Positions 21,469 to 31,953 of a DNA stretch of 64,000 nt are shown here, piece by piece. The notes beneath the pieces were generated by a model that ran no database searches, had not been told where the DNA came from, and saw only the letters and a list, made by a program, of their open reading frames with translations. Made by a program: the position numbers and the translations under genes. Position 1 is the stretch's first letter. Each line of letters begins with the position of its first letter. Origin of the DNA: Pogostemon cablin (taxonomy: Eukaryota; Streptophyta; Magnoliopsida; Lamiales; Lamiaceae). The DNA is taken from NCBI GenBank assembly GCA_023678885.1, contig CM043013.1:18384791-18448790 (forward strand), read 5' to 3'.

Positions 21469-23014
21469 TGATGAGAGTGATAATTCACATATTTGAGCTC
21501 TGATTTGTGTGGAAATTGAGTATGATTTAGGTGATTACTAAGGTAAGTTGGTACGTTTATGGGAAATCCACGAATCAGAGGCTACTGAGGCTATTTGAGC
21601 ATATTTATGTAGAAAAACAGTTCAGAAGTGCTCAGATTCAGAAAACACGAAGTATGAGACGCCGCTCAACCTCAGGAAGTGCCGCTAGACCAAGACCATT
21701 TGGTCGAGCGAGGGTCTATATAGAGTTTCAGCAAACAGGGAGGCCGCTCGACCACCGCTCGACCTGGACAAGATCCGCTCGACCTCGACAGTTTGGTCGA
21801 GCGGGGACACGGGTGTCTATTTTTGGTAATTTCGACACTCCTGTGTAAATTGCCGTATTTTCCAAGAAAAAGCCCAGTAAAGGGGTCCATAAGGAGAGTT
21901 TAACAAGTATAAAAATAGATGCTGATCACGTCAAAAAGAGAGAAAAATTATATATCCATCCTACACCACATGCAAACCCTAACTCCATCCTACGGGGCTG
22001 TAGAGATAGATTCGTGCAGCGAATCAAGTGAGAACCAAGTGAAGATTCAAGACGGAGTGAGAAGCGACGGCGCCCACATCTAGGGTTTACTTCGCAACTT
22101 AATCTTTCTTGTAATTTTCAAGACTATGGGTAAGATCTATCCAAACACCATGAATGTTCTTCCAAACATCATGGGCTAGAACCGCTTTGGTATTTCTAGG
22201 GTTATGAAGGTTTTTATCTAGTTAATTGAACTTCTGTGTGTATACTCCGTACAACACTACTTGTGAATTTATTTTATATGAGACTATGCATTTTTAATTC
22301 ATACACAGAGTTATTTTGTGCATCATTAACTATTATGTAGAGTCTGAATATATATCTTGGTTATTGATTGAGTGCGTTCACTGTTGAGCAAGATTCCATG
22401 TTATGATTCTAAGTGAGGGGACTCTGAAGTTTCATTACAACTATCTTATATGAATACTTATTAATTGAATTCGTGTTAGTAAATAGGATAAAGAGGATAA
22501 TTGTATAGTACCTATAAAAGGAGATCATATCGGGTTAGAGTACTTAGTGCACGGGAAATAATTGATACTGATAGTACCTAGAAAGGGGGTGTAATTATAT
22601 CTCTTGCTTTGAGGTTATTCACACGTGTTACACGTTTATCTGCTTATGTCTATAGAATAGATTTGCATGGCTTAGTGATGTGTCCATAGTCCATAAGGCA
22701 GAGTCGGACATTGACATACGGATGGGAGATTAATTAGTGAACTGGATGGCCCGAAGAGCTACCTATCTTCTCATTTGAGCAACTCTCGTTTATCTCTATT
22801 GTCTTTATTTTATTTGCTATTTTATTATATGTTCATTAGTTTAATCAATATTTTCACTACAATTACCCACAATAGTTTTTTTAGATTAGATAACAATAAA
22901 TTGATAACAAACTGTCCTTTGTGTTCGATAATATAACTTGGTCGCTTATCTAAGCTATGATAGATATCATTCATACTTGGGGATTAAAATTGTGTGTTAC
23001 GAAAATGCCCATCA
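21469..23014 (+). repeat. 5' LTR of Athila A
   Basis: It starts TGATGAGAGTGATAATTCAC and ends AAAATGCCCATCA, 1546 bp. The start matches the 3' LTR start at 33343. TATAAAAAT at 21908-21916 is the likely core promoter, preceded by CATAAGGAGAGTTTAACAAG. The GGTCGA motif array occupies 21663-21804. The ORFs reported here on both strands (21531-21848, 21672-21890) are translations of this array. Confidence 0.9.
21663..21804. repeat. GCTCGACC/GGTCGAGC motif array in the U3 of Athila A
   Basis: At least seven copies of the TCGACC or GGTCGA core, in both orientations, are mostly preceded or followed by GC (GCTCGACC, GGTCGAGCG), with decayed forms (CTCAACC, CTAGACC). The array ends about 104 bp upstream of the TATA box. 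Confidence 0.85.
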
Positions 23015-23020
23015 AGTTTC

Positions 23021-23038
23021 TGGCGCCATTGCCGGGGA
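23021..23038 (+). promoter_or_regulatory. Primer binding site of Athila A (tRNA-Asp type)
   Basis: TGGCGCCATTGCCGGGGA differs by one base from the usual Athila site TGGCGCCGTTGCCGGGGA, and lies 6 bp after the LTR end. Confidence 0.85.
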
Positions 23039-23130
23039 CGGTTGGCCTTATCAACTTTATTGTTATTTATTTTTATTTGAAACTATTCTATTCTTGTTAA
23101 AATTTTCTAACGCTTATTTTTCTTAAGTGT

Positions 23131-24620
23131 ATGCTCACTAGATCAAAGGTAGGAGATTTAGAACCTTATAATCTGGAGATTAGAGCATTGTCCAGGAAGA
23201 AAAAGAAGAAGAAGAACAAGAACAAAAATGTGGAACCAACTGAAGCTCTTAATCTAGGGGTTGAAGTTGGAGTGCTGAACCCGGAAGCGATTGAAGCTGC
23301 AACCAGAGATAACTTGGAAGCAGAAGCAGTCAACATGGCAGTGAATCCGGATAATGTTGTCATCCGTGAAGTCTTTAATAACAACGAAAGGGGCAACGTG
23401 GGGCTGTTGGGAGCAAGAGGAGCATATGTGGATTTTGATCTTCACCCAGCTCTCATCAGCATGATTGAAAGAAACTCCTTCTCTGGGGATTTTTCGAGGA
23501 TCCTCAACAACATCTTAACAAGTTTCTTGGTTATGAAAGCACACAAAAAATGCAGGAACTCATGCAGATTTAAGAAGGATCTTACTGTTTAAATTCTCGC
23601 TTACTGAAAAGGTGAGAGATTGGTACGATACTCTTAGTGCTGCTGAATTCACTACTTGGGAACAATTGAAATTGAAGTTCTTGGAGCGATGCATGCCACC
23701 TTTGAAGGTGTTTAAGATAAAACAAGAAATCAATCAATTTGCTATCAGTGGTAATGAGAAATTTCATGAAGTATGGGACAGATTCAAGGACATGCTTAGA
23801 AGGTGTCCGCAACATGGCATGTCAAACACTCAGTATATTCTACAATGGATTGGAATGTGATTATCGAGTGTTACTTGATGCTTTTTCGAATGGAGCACTG
23901 CTTACAAAGTCATCCATTGAGGTCGAAAAGCTCTTTGAGGATATTTCAATGAATTTAAGAGATTGGCCAACTGATAGAGTGAGAGGCACGTATGTTCTTG
24001 GAAAAGTAGCGCAGGTTGAGCGTACAATGGTTAAGTCAAGCAGAGATGATAAGATCGTCTTGAGCTTGGCAAATATCAACAAGCTACTTGAGTCTCAGTA
24101 AAAGCAAATTATTGATGTAGCGCAGCGAGTACCAATTTTGCAGCAGGATGTTTGTTATGAAGGAGCTATCCAAGAGGAAGTGGAAGAAGCAAACTATACT
24201 ATGGGTCAAAGTATTCAAGGAAATAGGTTTCAACATCAAGAAAACCGAAATTACCAAGGGAAATACAATAATCGTAGTCCCTCGGGTAATTATCAACAAC
24301 CAAGGAGGCCGGAGTTATCATGGAGCAATCCGAATATAGCAGTACAGCCTCTTTTTGGTGTTGATCCGGGTTCTAAGATCGAAGAAGGATAACCTGGTTT
24401 AGAGGATACCATGAATCGATATGTGGCTAGGAATGATACAAGGGTGGATCGATTGGAACTTAAGATTAACCCAAATCATGAGGATTATCAAAGCCGATGA
24501 AAGACCTTACATTACTGATGGGAGAGATGGCGGGAAATATGAACAAGCTTTCGCAAATAGTTAAGAAAGGTAAATTTCCTTCTCAAAGCATCACAAACCC
24601 AAAATCTTGTAACGCCATCA
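23131..24620 (+). pseudogene. gag: Athila A gag
   Basis: ATG at 23131 opens a basic, Lys/Asn-rich start (MLTRSKVGD, then a K-run). Typical Gag blocks follow: a FDLHPALISMIE segment, then after a frameshift near 23500 VRDWYDTLSAAEFTTWEQLK, KFLERCMPP, FHEVWDRFKDMLRRCPQHGMS, and in another frame FSNGALLTKSSIEVEKLFEDIS. A Gln/Asn-rich tail follows (NRFQHQENRNYQG, about 24220-24330). No zinc knuckle is seen, as is usual for Athila Gag. At least three frameshifts and a TAA at about 24099-24101 break it. The minus-strand gag of Athila D at 42049-43094 is the closest relative in the window. Confidence 0.85.
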
Positions 24621-24737
24621 CTTTGAGGTCAGGAACTCAGTATGAATGTCAAAGTGATGGCGTTATAAGATTTTGAAGGTACCTCCATCGAGCGACATTC
24701 TGAAGACCGAAGTTATCAAGGTCAGAGTACAGATATC

Positions 24738-24898
24738 CCGCTCAACCAAAACACTCCCGCTCGACCAGACTTACCTGGTCGAGCTGAGGTCGATTGGACT
24801 TCTGTACACATGAACTGCCAAAATCAGATTATAGGTACCTTGCTCGACCACTACCAGACCGCTCGACCAAACCTTTTAGGTCGAGCGGCAGTCGAGCC
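24738..24898 (+). repeat. GCTCGACC/GGTCGAGC motif array in the gag-protease linker of Athila A
   Basis: A perfect inverted repeat lies at 24759-24784: GCTCGACCAG, 6-base spacer, CTGGTCGAGC. A second pair at 24861-24888 has GCTCGACC and GGTCGAGC arms. Single copies lie at 24738 (decayed CTCAACC) and 24842. The frame 24810-25211 reads through part of the array as TARPNLLGRAAVEPS, so the motif is also coding here. Confidence 0.85.
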
Positions 24899-24909
24899 AA
24901 GCCCTGCAT

Positions 24910-25740
24910 CGCTGACTTCCGTACAGGACGTTACATCTATAGTTCAGAATATTTCAGAGCAGAATACTGAGCTGATAGTTGAAAAGAAGTGGGAAAGAGC
25001 CAAAAGATTGAGAGCCGAGAAGGATAAAGCGAAGAAGGTTGAACGTGATGAATGGGGAATTCTTAAGACCAAGATACCTCCTCCGTTTCCTTTCAGGATA
25101 GTCAATAAGGGATTGAAAGAAAAGTTCAAGAGGTTTTTGGATATCATGAACAAAATAAGCTTGAACATTCCTTTTTCTGAAGCAATCATGGAGATGACAT
25201 ATTACGCCTGATTTTTGAAGGATATCATATTGAAAAAAAGAAGCTTGAACGGAGTTGAAACTGTTAATCTATCAGATAATTGTAGCTCGATCATTCAGAG
25301 GAAGATGCCTACAAAGTTGAAAGATCCAAGAAGCTTCACTATTCTATGTGAAATCGAAAAGGGGCCAGCATGAAAAGCTTTATGCGATCTTGGTGCAAGC
25401 ATTAACTTGATGCCCTTATCTATATGTAAGAAGCTAAGTTTGGGAGAGCTTGCTCCCACAACTGTAGCTCTACAATTGGCGAATAGGTCTATGACTTTTC
25501 CCAAGGGGGTGATAGAAGATGTACTTGTAAAAGTAGAGAAGCTTGTCTTTTCTGTGGATTTTCTTGTATTAGAGATGGAAGATGACAAGGATAATGTCTC
25601 TCTTATCTTAGAGAGGCCATTCCTTGCCACAACTAGTGCTATGATCGATATTAAAAAGGGAGAGCTTAGACTTCGTATGGATAATGAAGAGGTTCTGTTC
25701 AACCTTGACAAAGCAATGAAGATGTCTATGGAGACATAAT
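24910..25740 (+). pseudogene. Athila A protease region
   Basis: The frame 24810-25211 leads in with a charged Lys/Glu/Arg coil and an FPFRIVNKGLKEKFKRFLDIM block that is conserved before Athila proteases. After a TGA at 25209-25211 the protease follows. CDLGASINLMP at about 25386-25416 is the catalytic motif, with the Asp-Leu-Gly-Ala form usual in Athila instead of DTGA. The hydrophobic return strand ILERPFLATTSAMID lies at about 25600-25650. A TGA at 25370-25372 sits just before the catalytic motif, and the frame ends at the TAA at 25737-25739. Confidence 0.8.
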
Positions 25741-25754
25741 ATTACAGCATTGAT

Positions 25755-27540
25755 GTGGAGGAGGAGATTGTGAAGGAAGACATGTCCTTGATCCTTTCAA
25801 AGGATCCTTTGGAGACATGCTTGGCAGAATATCTTACTTTTCCCACCACGGAGCTAGATGAGCTCTCCAACAAGGTATGTCTAGAATTTCTTAAAAACTT
25901 GCTTGCTTTGGGTGATGACAGGTATGAACTGAAAAGAACCAAGATAGAAGAAGTGAAGTGGACTAGGAAATACCTAACTTTGGATAGAGAAAGCACACCA
26001 AAAGAAGAAAAGAAGGATGAGTTGAAACCGCTACCGGAGCACTTGAAGTATACTTACTTAGGTGACAATGAAACATATCCGGTAATTGTATCTTTTTCTT
26101 TAACTGATGACCAACTTGAAGAGTTGTTAGATGTGCTTAGGAAGTATAAGTCTGCTATTGGATGGTCTCTTGATGATTTAAAAGGTATTAGTCCATCATA
26201 TTGTATGCATAAGATAAGGTTGTTAGATGAAGCTAAGTGATATATTCAGAATCAGTGGAGGGTTAACCCCGCGATTCAAGAAGTGATTAGGAAGCAAATC
26301 TTAACATGGTTAGATGCAGGAATTATTTATCCAATTAGTGATAGTCCCCATGTGTGTCCATTGCATGTAGTAGCTAAAAAGGGGCATGACTATTGTGAAA
26401 TCCAAATATGGCAAGACTTTAGCTACTAGGATTCCTACAGGATGGCGTGTATGTACTGATTATATGAAATTGAATGAGAATACATGCAAAGACCATTTCA
26501 CTCTTCCTTTCATGGATCAAATGCTTGACCGTCTAGCAGGGTATGAGTTTTATTTTTTCTTGGATGGATATTCGGGTTATAATCAAATAATAATTGCACC
26601 CAAAGATTAAGAAAAGACCACTTTTACTTGCCCATAAGGAACCTTTGCTTTTAGGAAGATGCTTTTTGGATTGTGCAATGCGCTTGCGACATTTCAACGC
26701 TGCATGATGGCCATATTTGATGGGTTGATAGAGAAAATCATGGAGGTGTTTATGGATGATTTTTCTGTGTTTGGGTCCTCTTTTGATATTTGTTTGTCTA
26801 ACCTATCTACTGTTTTGAAGAGATGTCAAGAAACTAAACTTGTCTTGAATTGGGAGAAGTGCCACTTCATGGTGAGAGATGGGATTATTCTTAGTCATCA
26901 TATTTTGACTAAAGGATTGCAGGTGGATAGAGCAAAGGTGGTGGCGATTGAGAAGCTTCCACCACCTACTAATGAGAAAGGAGTGCGGTCCTTCCTTGGA
27001 CAAGCAGAATTTTATAGAAGATTCATCAAAGACTTCTCAAAATACTCCAAGCCATTATCTCACTTACTTGAAAAGGATGTTCCTTTTGTTTTTGACGATG
27101 AATGTCTAACAGCTTTTCAGGTTTTGAAAGAGGCACTTATTACTGCACCTATCTTGATCACACCAGATTGGACTCAGTCGTTTGTACTTATGTATGATGC
27201 AAGTGATTTAGCATTCGGAGTGGTGCTTGGGCAGATGAGAGAAAAGAAGTTCTGCGCCATCTACTATGCGAGTAAGACTTTTGATGCAGCACAAAAAAAC
27301 TACACTGTCACTAAAAAAGAGTTCCTAGTTATTGTGTATGCATTCAACAAGTTTCGACAGTATTTGGTTGACATAAAGACTGTAGTGTACACGGATCATT
27401 CTGTGATCTGGTACTTGATGGAGAAAAAAGGACACTAAGCCAAGGATTATCCGATGGATTTTTCTTCTGCAAGAGTTTGATATGGAGATCCGGGACAAGA
27501 AAGGAACAGAAAATATTTTAGCGGATCACCTATCAAGGTT
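25755..27540 (+). pseudogene. pol: Athila A reverse transcriptase and RNase H
   Basis: 26010-26240 is the pre-RT block (LKYTYLGDNETYPVIVS, IGWSLDDLKGISPSYCMHKI). 26386-26610 has GWRVCTDYMKLNENT and FFLDGYSGYNQI, the first catalytic Asp. 26659-27438 has KMLFGLCNALATFQRCM and FMDDFSVFG, where the usual YVDD/FMDD catalytic Asp pair is present. RNase H follows with MYDASDLAFGVVLG, the conserved Glu in TKKEFLVIVYAFNKFRQYL, and VVYTDHSVI. Stops at 26238-26240, 26608-26610 and 27436-27438, plus a frameshift near 26385, disable it. The RT-RNase H section is the best preserved part of the element. Confidence 0.9.
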
Positions 27541-28917
27541 AGAAACAAGGAGGCATTGTAATGAGCCGTTTGAATACATAGAGAAGATGTTCCCGAATGA
27601 GAAGATCATGGCAGTGTTTGCCGAAGAAGCAAAGAATGCTTGTGTTGTAGCTGCTCAAGGAATGGAACCATGGTATGCGGATTATGTCAGTTACATTGTC
27701 GTATGTGAAATTTAAAAAGATCTCAATAGGTATCAACTTGCTAAATTCAAGAGAGATGTTGAGACTTTCAAATGGCATGATCCGTTCGTCTACAAAATTT
27801 GTATGGATTCTATCGTCCGCATGTGTGTGCCTGAGATAGAGATGGAGAGTGTTCTTGAATTTTGCCCTGCAAAACCTAACAGGGGCATTTCAAAGCCCAA
27901 AAGACGACAGCTAAGGTACTTCAATCTCCTTTATATTGGCCTACCTTGTTTAAAGATTATGAATCTTATGTAGCGACGTGCGATATATATCAACGTATGG
28001 GAAATATAAGCAAGAGGGATGAGATGCCACTTCAGCCAAGCATTGTGGTAGAGATTTTTTATGTATGGGGAATTAATATTATGGGGCCATTTCTCCCATC
28101 TAATGGATTCCTATACATTTTGCTTGCCGTTGATTATGTTTCTAAGTACTATTCCCACTCGCATGAATGATGCAAAAACGGTTTTGTCATTCATAAAGAA
28201 ACACATTTTTACCCGCTATGGAGTTCCTAGAGCACTTGTAAGTGATGGAGGTTCCCACTTCGTCAATAAGCTTATTGAAAGAGTTCTTAAGGAGTATGGT
28301 GTAAAGCATAGGGTTACCCTATCATCCTCAAGCGAATGTGCAAGCGGAAGTTTCTAATCGACAAGTGAAACAAATCTTAGAGAAGGTAGTCGGGACCAAT
28401 AGAAAAGATTGGACTATGAAGCTCGATGATATTTTATGGGGTTTCGAACTTCATACAAGACTGTGCTAGGAATGTCACCTTATCAAATCATCTATAGAAA
28501 ACCATGCCACTTACCCCTAGAGATTCATCATAAGTCTTTTTGGGCAGTGAGAAGTTTGAACTTATCCATTAAGAAGGTTAAGGACTTAAGGTTGACTCAC
28601 ATCAATCAATTGGATGAGTTTAGAAGTCAAGCTTTTAAGAACTCGGTGATCTATAAGGAGAGAATGAAGAAATGGCATGATTCAAAGATCACTTTCAAGG
28701 AGTTCAAGGAAGGAGATGAGGTACTACTCTTTAACTCCCGATTGAAGCGTTTTGTATAAAAATTGAAATCGAAGTGGACGGGACCGATCATCATACATAG
28801 AGCCTGCGGAGGGGGTAGTTTTAAGATCATAGATATAGACGGAGAGATCATAGCAGCGATTGAAACACTTTAAGTCACCGGATGATGCTTGTATTGTCTT
28901 TGAAGATACCTTGCATT
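27541..28917 (+). pseudogene. Athila A integrase
   Basis: 27482-27715 is the connection (NILADHLSRLE). 27946-28170 has the zinc-finger end, but the second Cys pair reads CDIYQR where CDxCQR is expected, so one zinc ligand is lost. The catalytic core follows in two frames: MGPFLPSNGFLYILLAVDYVSK (first Asp), then ALVSDGGSHFVNK (second Asp), and after another frameshift CAGGAAGTTTCTAATCGACA-like context near 28350, in which the Glu codon GAA is retained. 28436-28759 holds the C-terminal GFRTSYKTVLGMSPYQIIYRK..CHLPLEIHHKSFWAV block and FKEGDEVLLFNSRLK. Frameshifts lie near 28145, 28350 and 28440. Confidence 0.85.
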
Positions 28918-29061
28918 AATGTGGTACCGTCTTGACTCTCTGACGTTAAACATGAGCACCTGTTGGGGGCTTACCCTCCTATTTATTATTTTATTTATTT
29001 CGTGTGCGTAAGAAATTTTTATAATTGCAGTGCTAACTAATCAGCAATTACATCGCTTTGC

Positions 29062-29106
29062 AAACTTAGTTTCGACTATGTTTCTACTAAGTTTGGGGGA
29101 GTGATG
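29062..29106 (+). promoter_or_regulatory. Internal polypurine tract inside an inverted repeat (Athila A)
   Basis: CAAACTTAG (29061-29069) and CTAAGTTTG (29087-29095) form a perfect 9-bp inverted repeat. The right arm runs into AAGTTTGGGGGAGTGATG (29089-29106), almost identical to the AAGTTTGGGGG..TGATGAG junction in front of the 3' LTRs. It lies just after integrase, as in Athila C and D. Confidence 0.7.
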
Positions 29107-29401
29107 TTTTTACCTCATTGTAGCACCAAGACTATAATCTTTTCTTAGTAAAGTTTGCTAGGGGAGTTATTTTTTTACAGTATATTAAAACTTTAACCGG
29201 TTTTTATTTGTCAATTTTTTGCAATTTGCCTAGTGTTCAGTGGTGTTTTGTTTATAGTGTGAGCGGAGTTGTGTACATGTAATTTTAAAGTCTAATTAGT
29301 GGTTCTCTAGCTATTGTTTTGGTTTTATATGAGGATTAATGTTGTTGTTGAGTCTGAGTTTTACAGAGGATGAAGAAATCACGAGAATTTAGAGCGTTGG
29401 A

Positions 29402-29683
29402 GGGTCGCTCGACCAAAAAGTGAGCCACTCAACCAAGTCATTAAGGTCAAGCGGAGGTCGAGTGGACCACTGTAAAGCCGATCCTGGAATTTCAGAGCAC
29501 AGAGAGTCCGCTCGACCAAATAGGTGCCGCTCGACTAGACAATCTAGGTCGAGTGGAGTACAAAGGAGGCTTTAGCGTATAGGGTCATCGCTCGACCATT
29601 CCAAGGGCCACTCAACCAAACCGCTCAACCCGAGCAGAGGAGCAGTTTTCGCAATATAAGGTCAGTTTCCGCGCTGCTCGACC
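29402..29683. repeat. GCTCGACC/GGTCGAGC motif array in the post-pol spacer of Athila A
   Basis: About ten copies of the motif in both orientations, several decayed at CpG (CTCAACC, GGTCAAGC). It lies 180 bp upstream of the accessory ORF start. The flanking bases are GC, like the array in the LTR of this same element. Confidence 0.85.
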
Positions 29684-29866
29684 ATTTTCTCACCACCCTT
29701 TCTCGAGCAACTACCCCGAACGATACGATTCTTACCCAAATCACTTAGAACACTTTCTTTACCCAAAACCACACACATTCCACATCAAAAATTGGATATT
29801 CAAGTTGAATTTGTGGGGGCTTCTTCTCAAATTTGAGTTGTTGTTCTTCTTCACTTTCACACACCC

Positions 29867-31953
29867 ATGGCTGGAGACAAAGATATGTTTTCTCAACTCA
29901 TGACCCTTGAATTGGATTGTACTTTAGTTAGTTTGAATGGGTAAGTTGATTAAGCATGCTTTTGGTTTAAATTATGATATGAAATTTGGTGTTTTTGTTG
30001 AAATTTTATATGAGTTGCATGAGTTCGATTTACGTTAGATTTATGGAATTTTATGAAATTGATGATTCATATATCACGGGCTTGAGTTTAATTGACTAAT
30101 TTTTGTATGGGCTCGTTGTTTTAGAGCGACGTTGGTAATGAATTTGAAGTGTGGAATAGTGTTGATGCGTAGGTTTGAATTGGAAATTTTGAAATTCTTT
30201 TTGGAAATCCTAGTTAAGAATGTGGGTATGTTGATTCTTTGTTGATACTTAGAGACTTATAATATTGATTTTCCATGGTTTCATGTGTCAAGTTCATCGT
30301 ATTATTGGTTAAGCATGTGAGATTATGGAGGAATTGAGTTTAAATGGATGAGCATACGATTTGAAGTCTTGAGTAGGATCTATGTGATAATAAGTCCTAA
30401 GATTGGTATACTTGTTTCTTGTCTATGTTTTGTATTGAAGTATAATTCTTGTAAGAAAAGGCATTTCTTCTTGTTCGAAGAGAAAGGACAGTGGAAGACC
30501 AAAGAGAGGAGAATCGGATAAGAAAAGTAAGAAAGATGGGAAGATGCCATTGAATTTTGGGCTGAAAATACCGGATGGGATGAGAAGAAAGAACTTTGGG
30601 GAGCGATTTCAAGGAAGATTGCTCGGACTCGATACCAAGATGATGAAGCCATGGTGGAGATGTATATAATCAATTATATCAGATGGATGTTTAACTAAGT
30701 AGGAATCAGTGGATTCATGGATTTGAAAAGGGTGACATACTTCCACATTACAGCAGAGATGCTATGTACTCTCGAGGTGATTCGACAGAATTCTGTTCTT
30801 CCTACATCGGCATGGTTCCGACTTGGAGGTGAGCTGAGATATCTATATGCTAGTGAGTTTAATAGGGTGTTTGGATGCCCGGAGGATGTACCTACATATG
30901 AGGATGAAGGCTTTGTTGCTGATGAGTTCTGGAGATCGATCACGGGTTTGCAAGGGCTTATGATCCACAGCGGTCGAGGGCTACTTTTATTCGGAATTCG
31001 ATGATTGTGTACATGGATAAGATCATCAGAAACACCATCTTTGTCCGAACTGAGGGCGGGTGTATTCCAAGAGAAGAATTGTATGTCCTTTGGTGTATGA
31101 TGAATGGAGTCCACTTCAAACTGGAGGCTTATGTTTTGCATCAACTGCATTGGTTCACTATGAAGATTGATCACACCATTGGCCGAGCATTACAATGTGG
31201 ATTTGTCTCGACAACAGCCAGTGGTTGGTGAGCCAAATCTAATTCTTTCAGCGTGTGTTAGGATGAACTTGGCTCGACATGAAGATAGTGTATGGATGTT
31301 CATTTGAGGGATGAATCCAATTTCTTTTCAAATGCCCTTTTCTCTCATTGATCTTACTACGGTCCAAATCCAATGCAAATTTGCTGATGAACACTCCTCC
31401 CCACATTGCGATCTCTACTACTTGTTGCGATAAAGGAGATTGGCGGACTTTGGTAGATATGCATGTTCAGGGTGTGTATCTCGATCTTGATATGATATTA
31501 GTGGGAGAGCCGGAGTATGAGGAGTACGAGCCACAGTAGCAGCAGCAGTATGGACATCAGCAGCAACCACCATTTGAGCATTCGATTCCCGAGGTACATA
31601 TGGAGATGCCTCATGATATTCCAAAGATGGGTATTCCTTCTATGCAGCCACCACTACCACAACAACCGCAGCAGTATAATTTCTAGCAGGCTCAGGATCG
31701 CTTTTATAGAGAGCAATTATGGATGATGAATGAGCATTTTGCCACGTTGAATACTAATCAGCAGGAGATGAATCGCTAGCTTACTTTGGCAAATACGAAC
31801 TATGCAGCACTCAATCTGAGGTATGATGCTATGGATCGAAGGTTGGGAGAGATGAATGAGAATTACGTGGCACTTGATAGAAAGGTCGACAGTTTTATCA
31901 GGGACTTCGATGATTGGCGCAATGATAATGATGATGATGCTCCGGAGGAGTAG
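29867..31953 (+). pseudogene. Athila A post-pol accessory ORF (ATHILA ORF-like), with probable 5' intron
   Basis: Exon 1 is 29867-29940 (MAGDKDMFSQ start), followed at 29941 by GTAAGTTGATT, the same donor context as in Athila C. A likely acceptor AG is at 30454-30455. Exon 2 carries a Lys/Arg-rich start, MPLNFGLKIPDG, then after frameshifts VTYFHITAEMLCTLEVI and FRLGGELRYLYASEFNRVFGCP (30720-30890), DKGDWRTLVD (31430-31460), a Gln-rich tract and a coiled-coil tail EHFATLNTNQQEMNR, NYAALNLRY to an acidic end DDDAPEE stop at 31951-31953. FRLGG..R.L...EF is in keeping with the ATHILA ORF-1 family found in Athila elements; its function is not known with certainty, and an envelope-like or nuclear role has been suggested. 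Multiple stops are present. Confidence 0.75.

Noticed and set aside
21531..21890. ORFs of 105 aa (+) and 72 aa (-) with repeated RPRPFGRA/RSTKWSWSS-like strings
   Set aside because: They are translations of the GCTCGACC/GGTCGAGC array in the LTR; open frames on both strands come from the repeat and not from coding.
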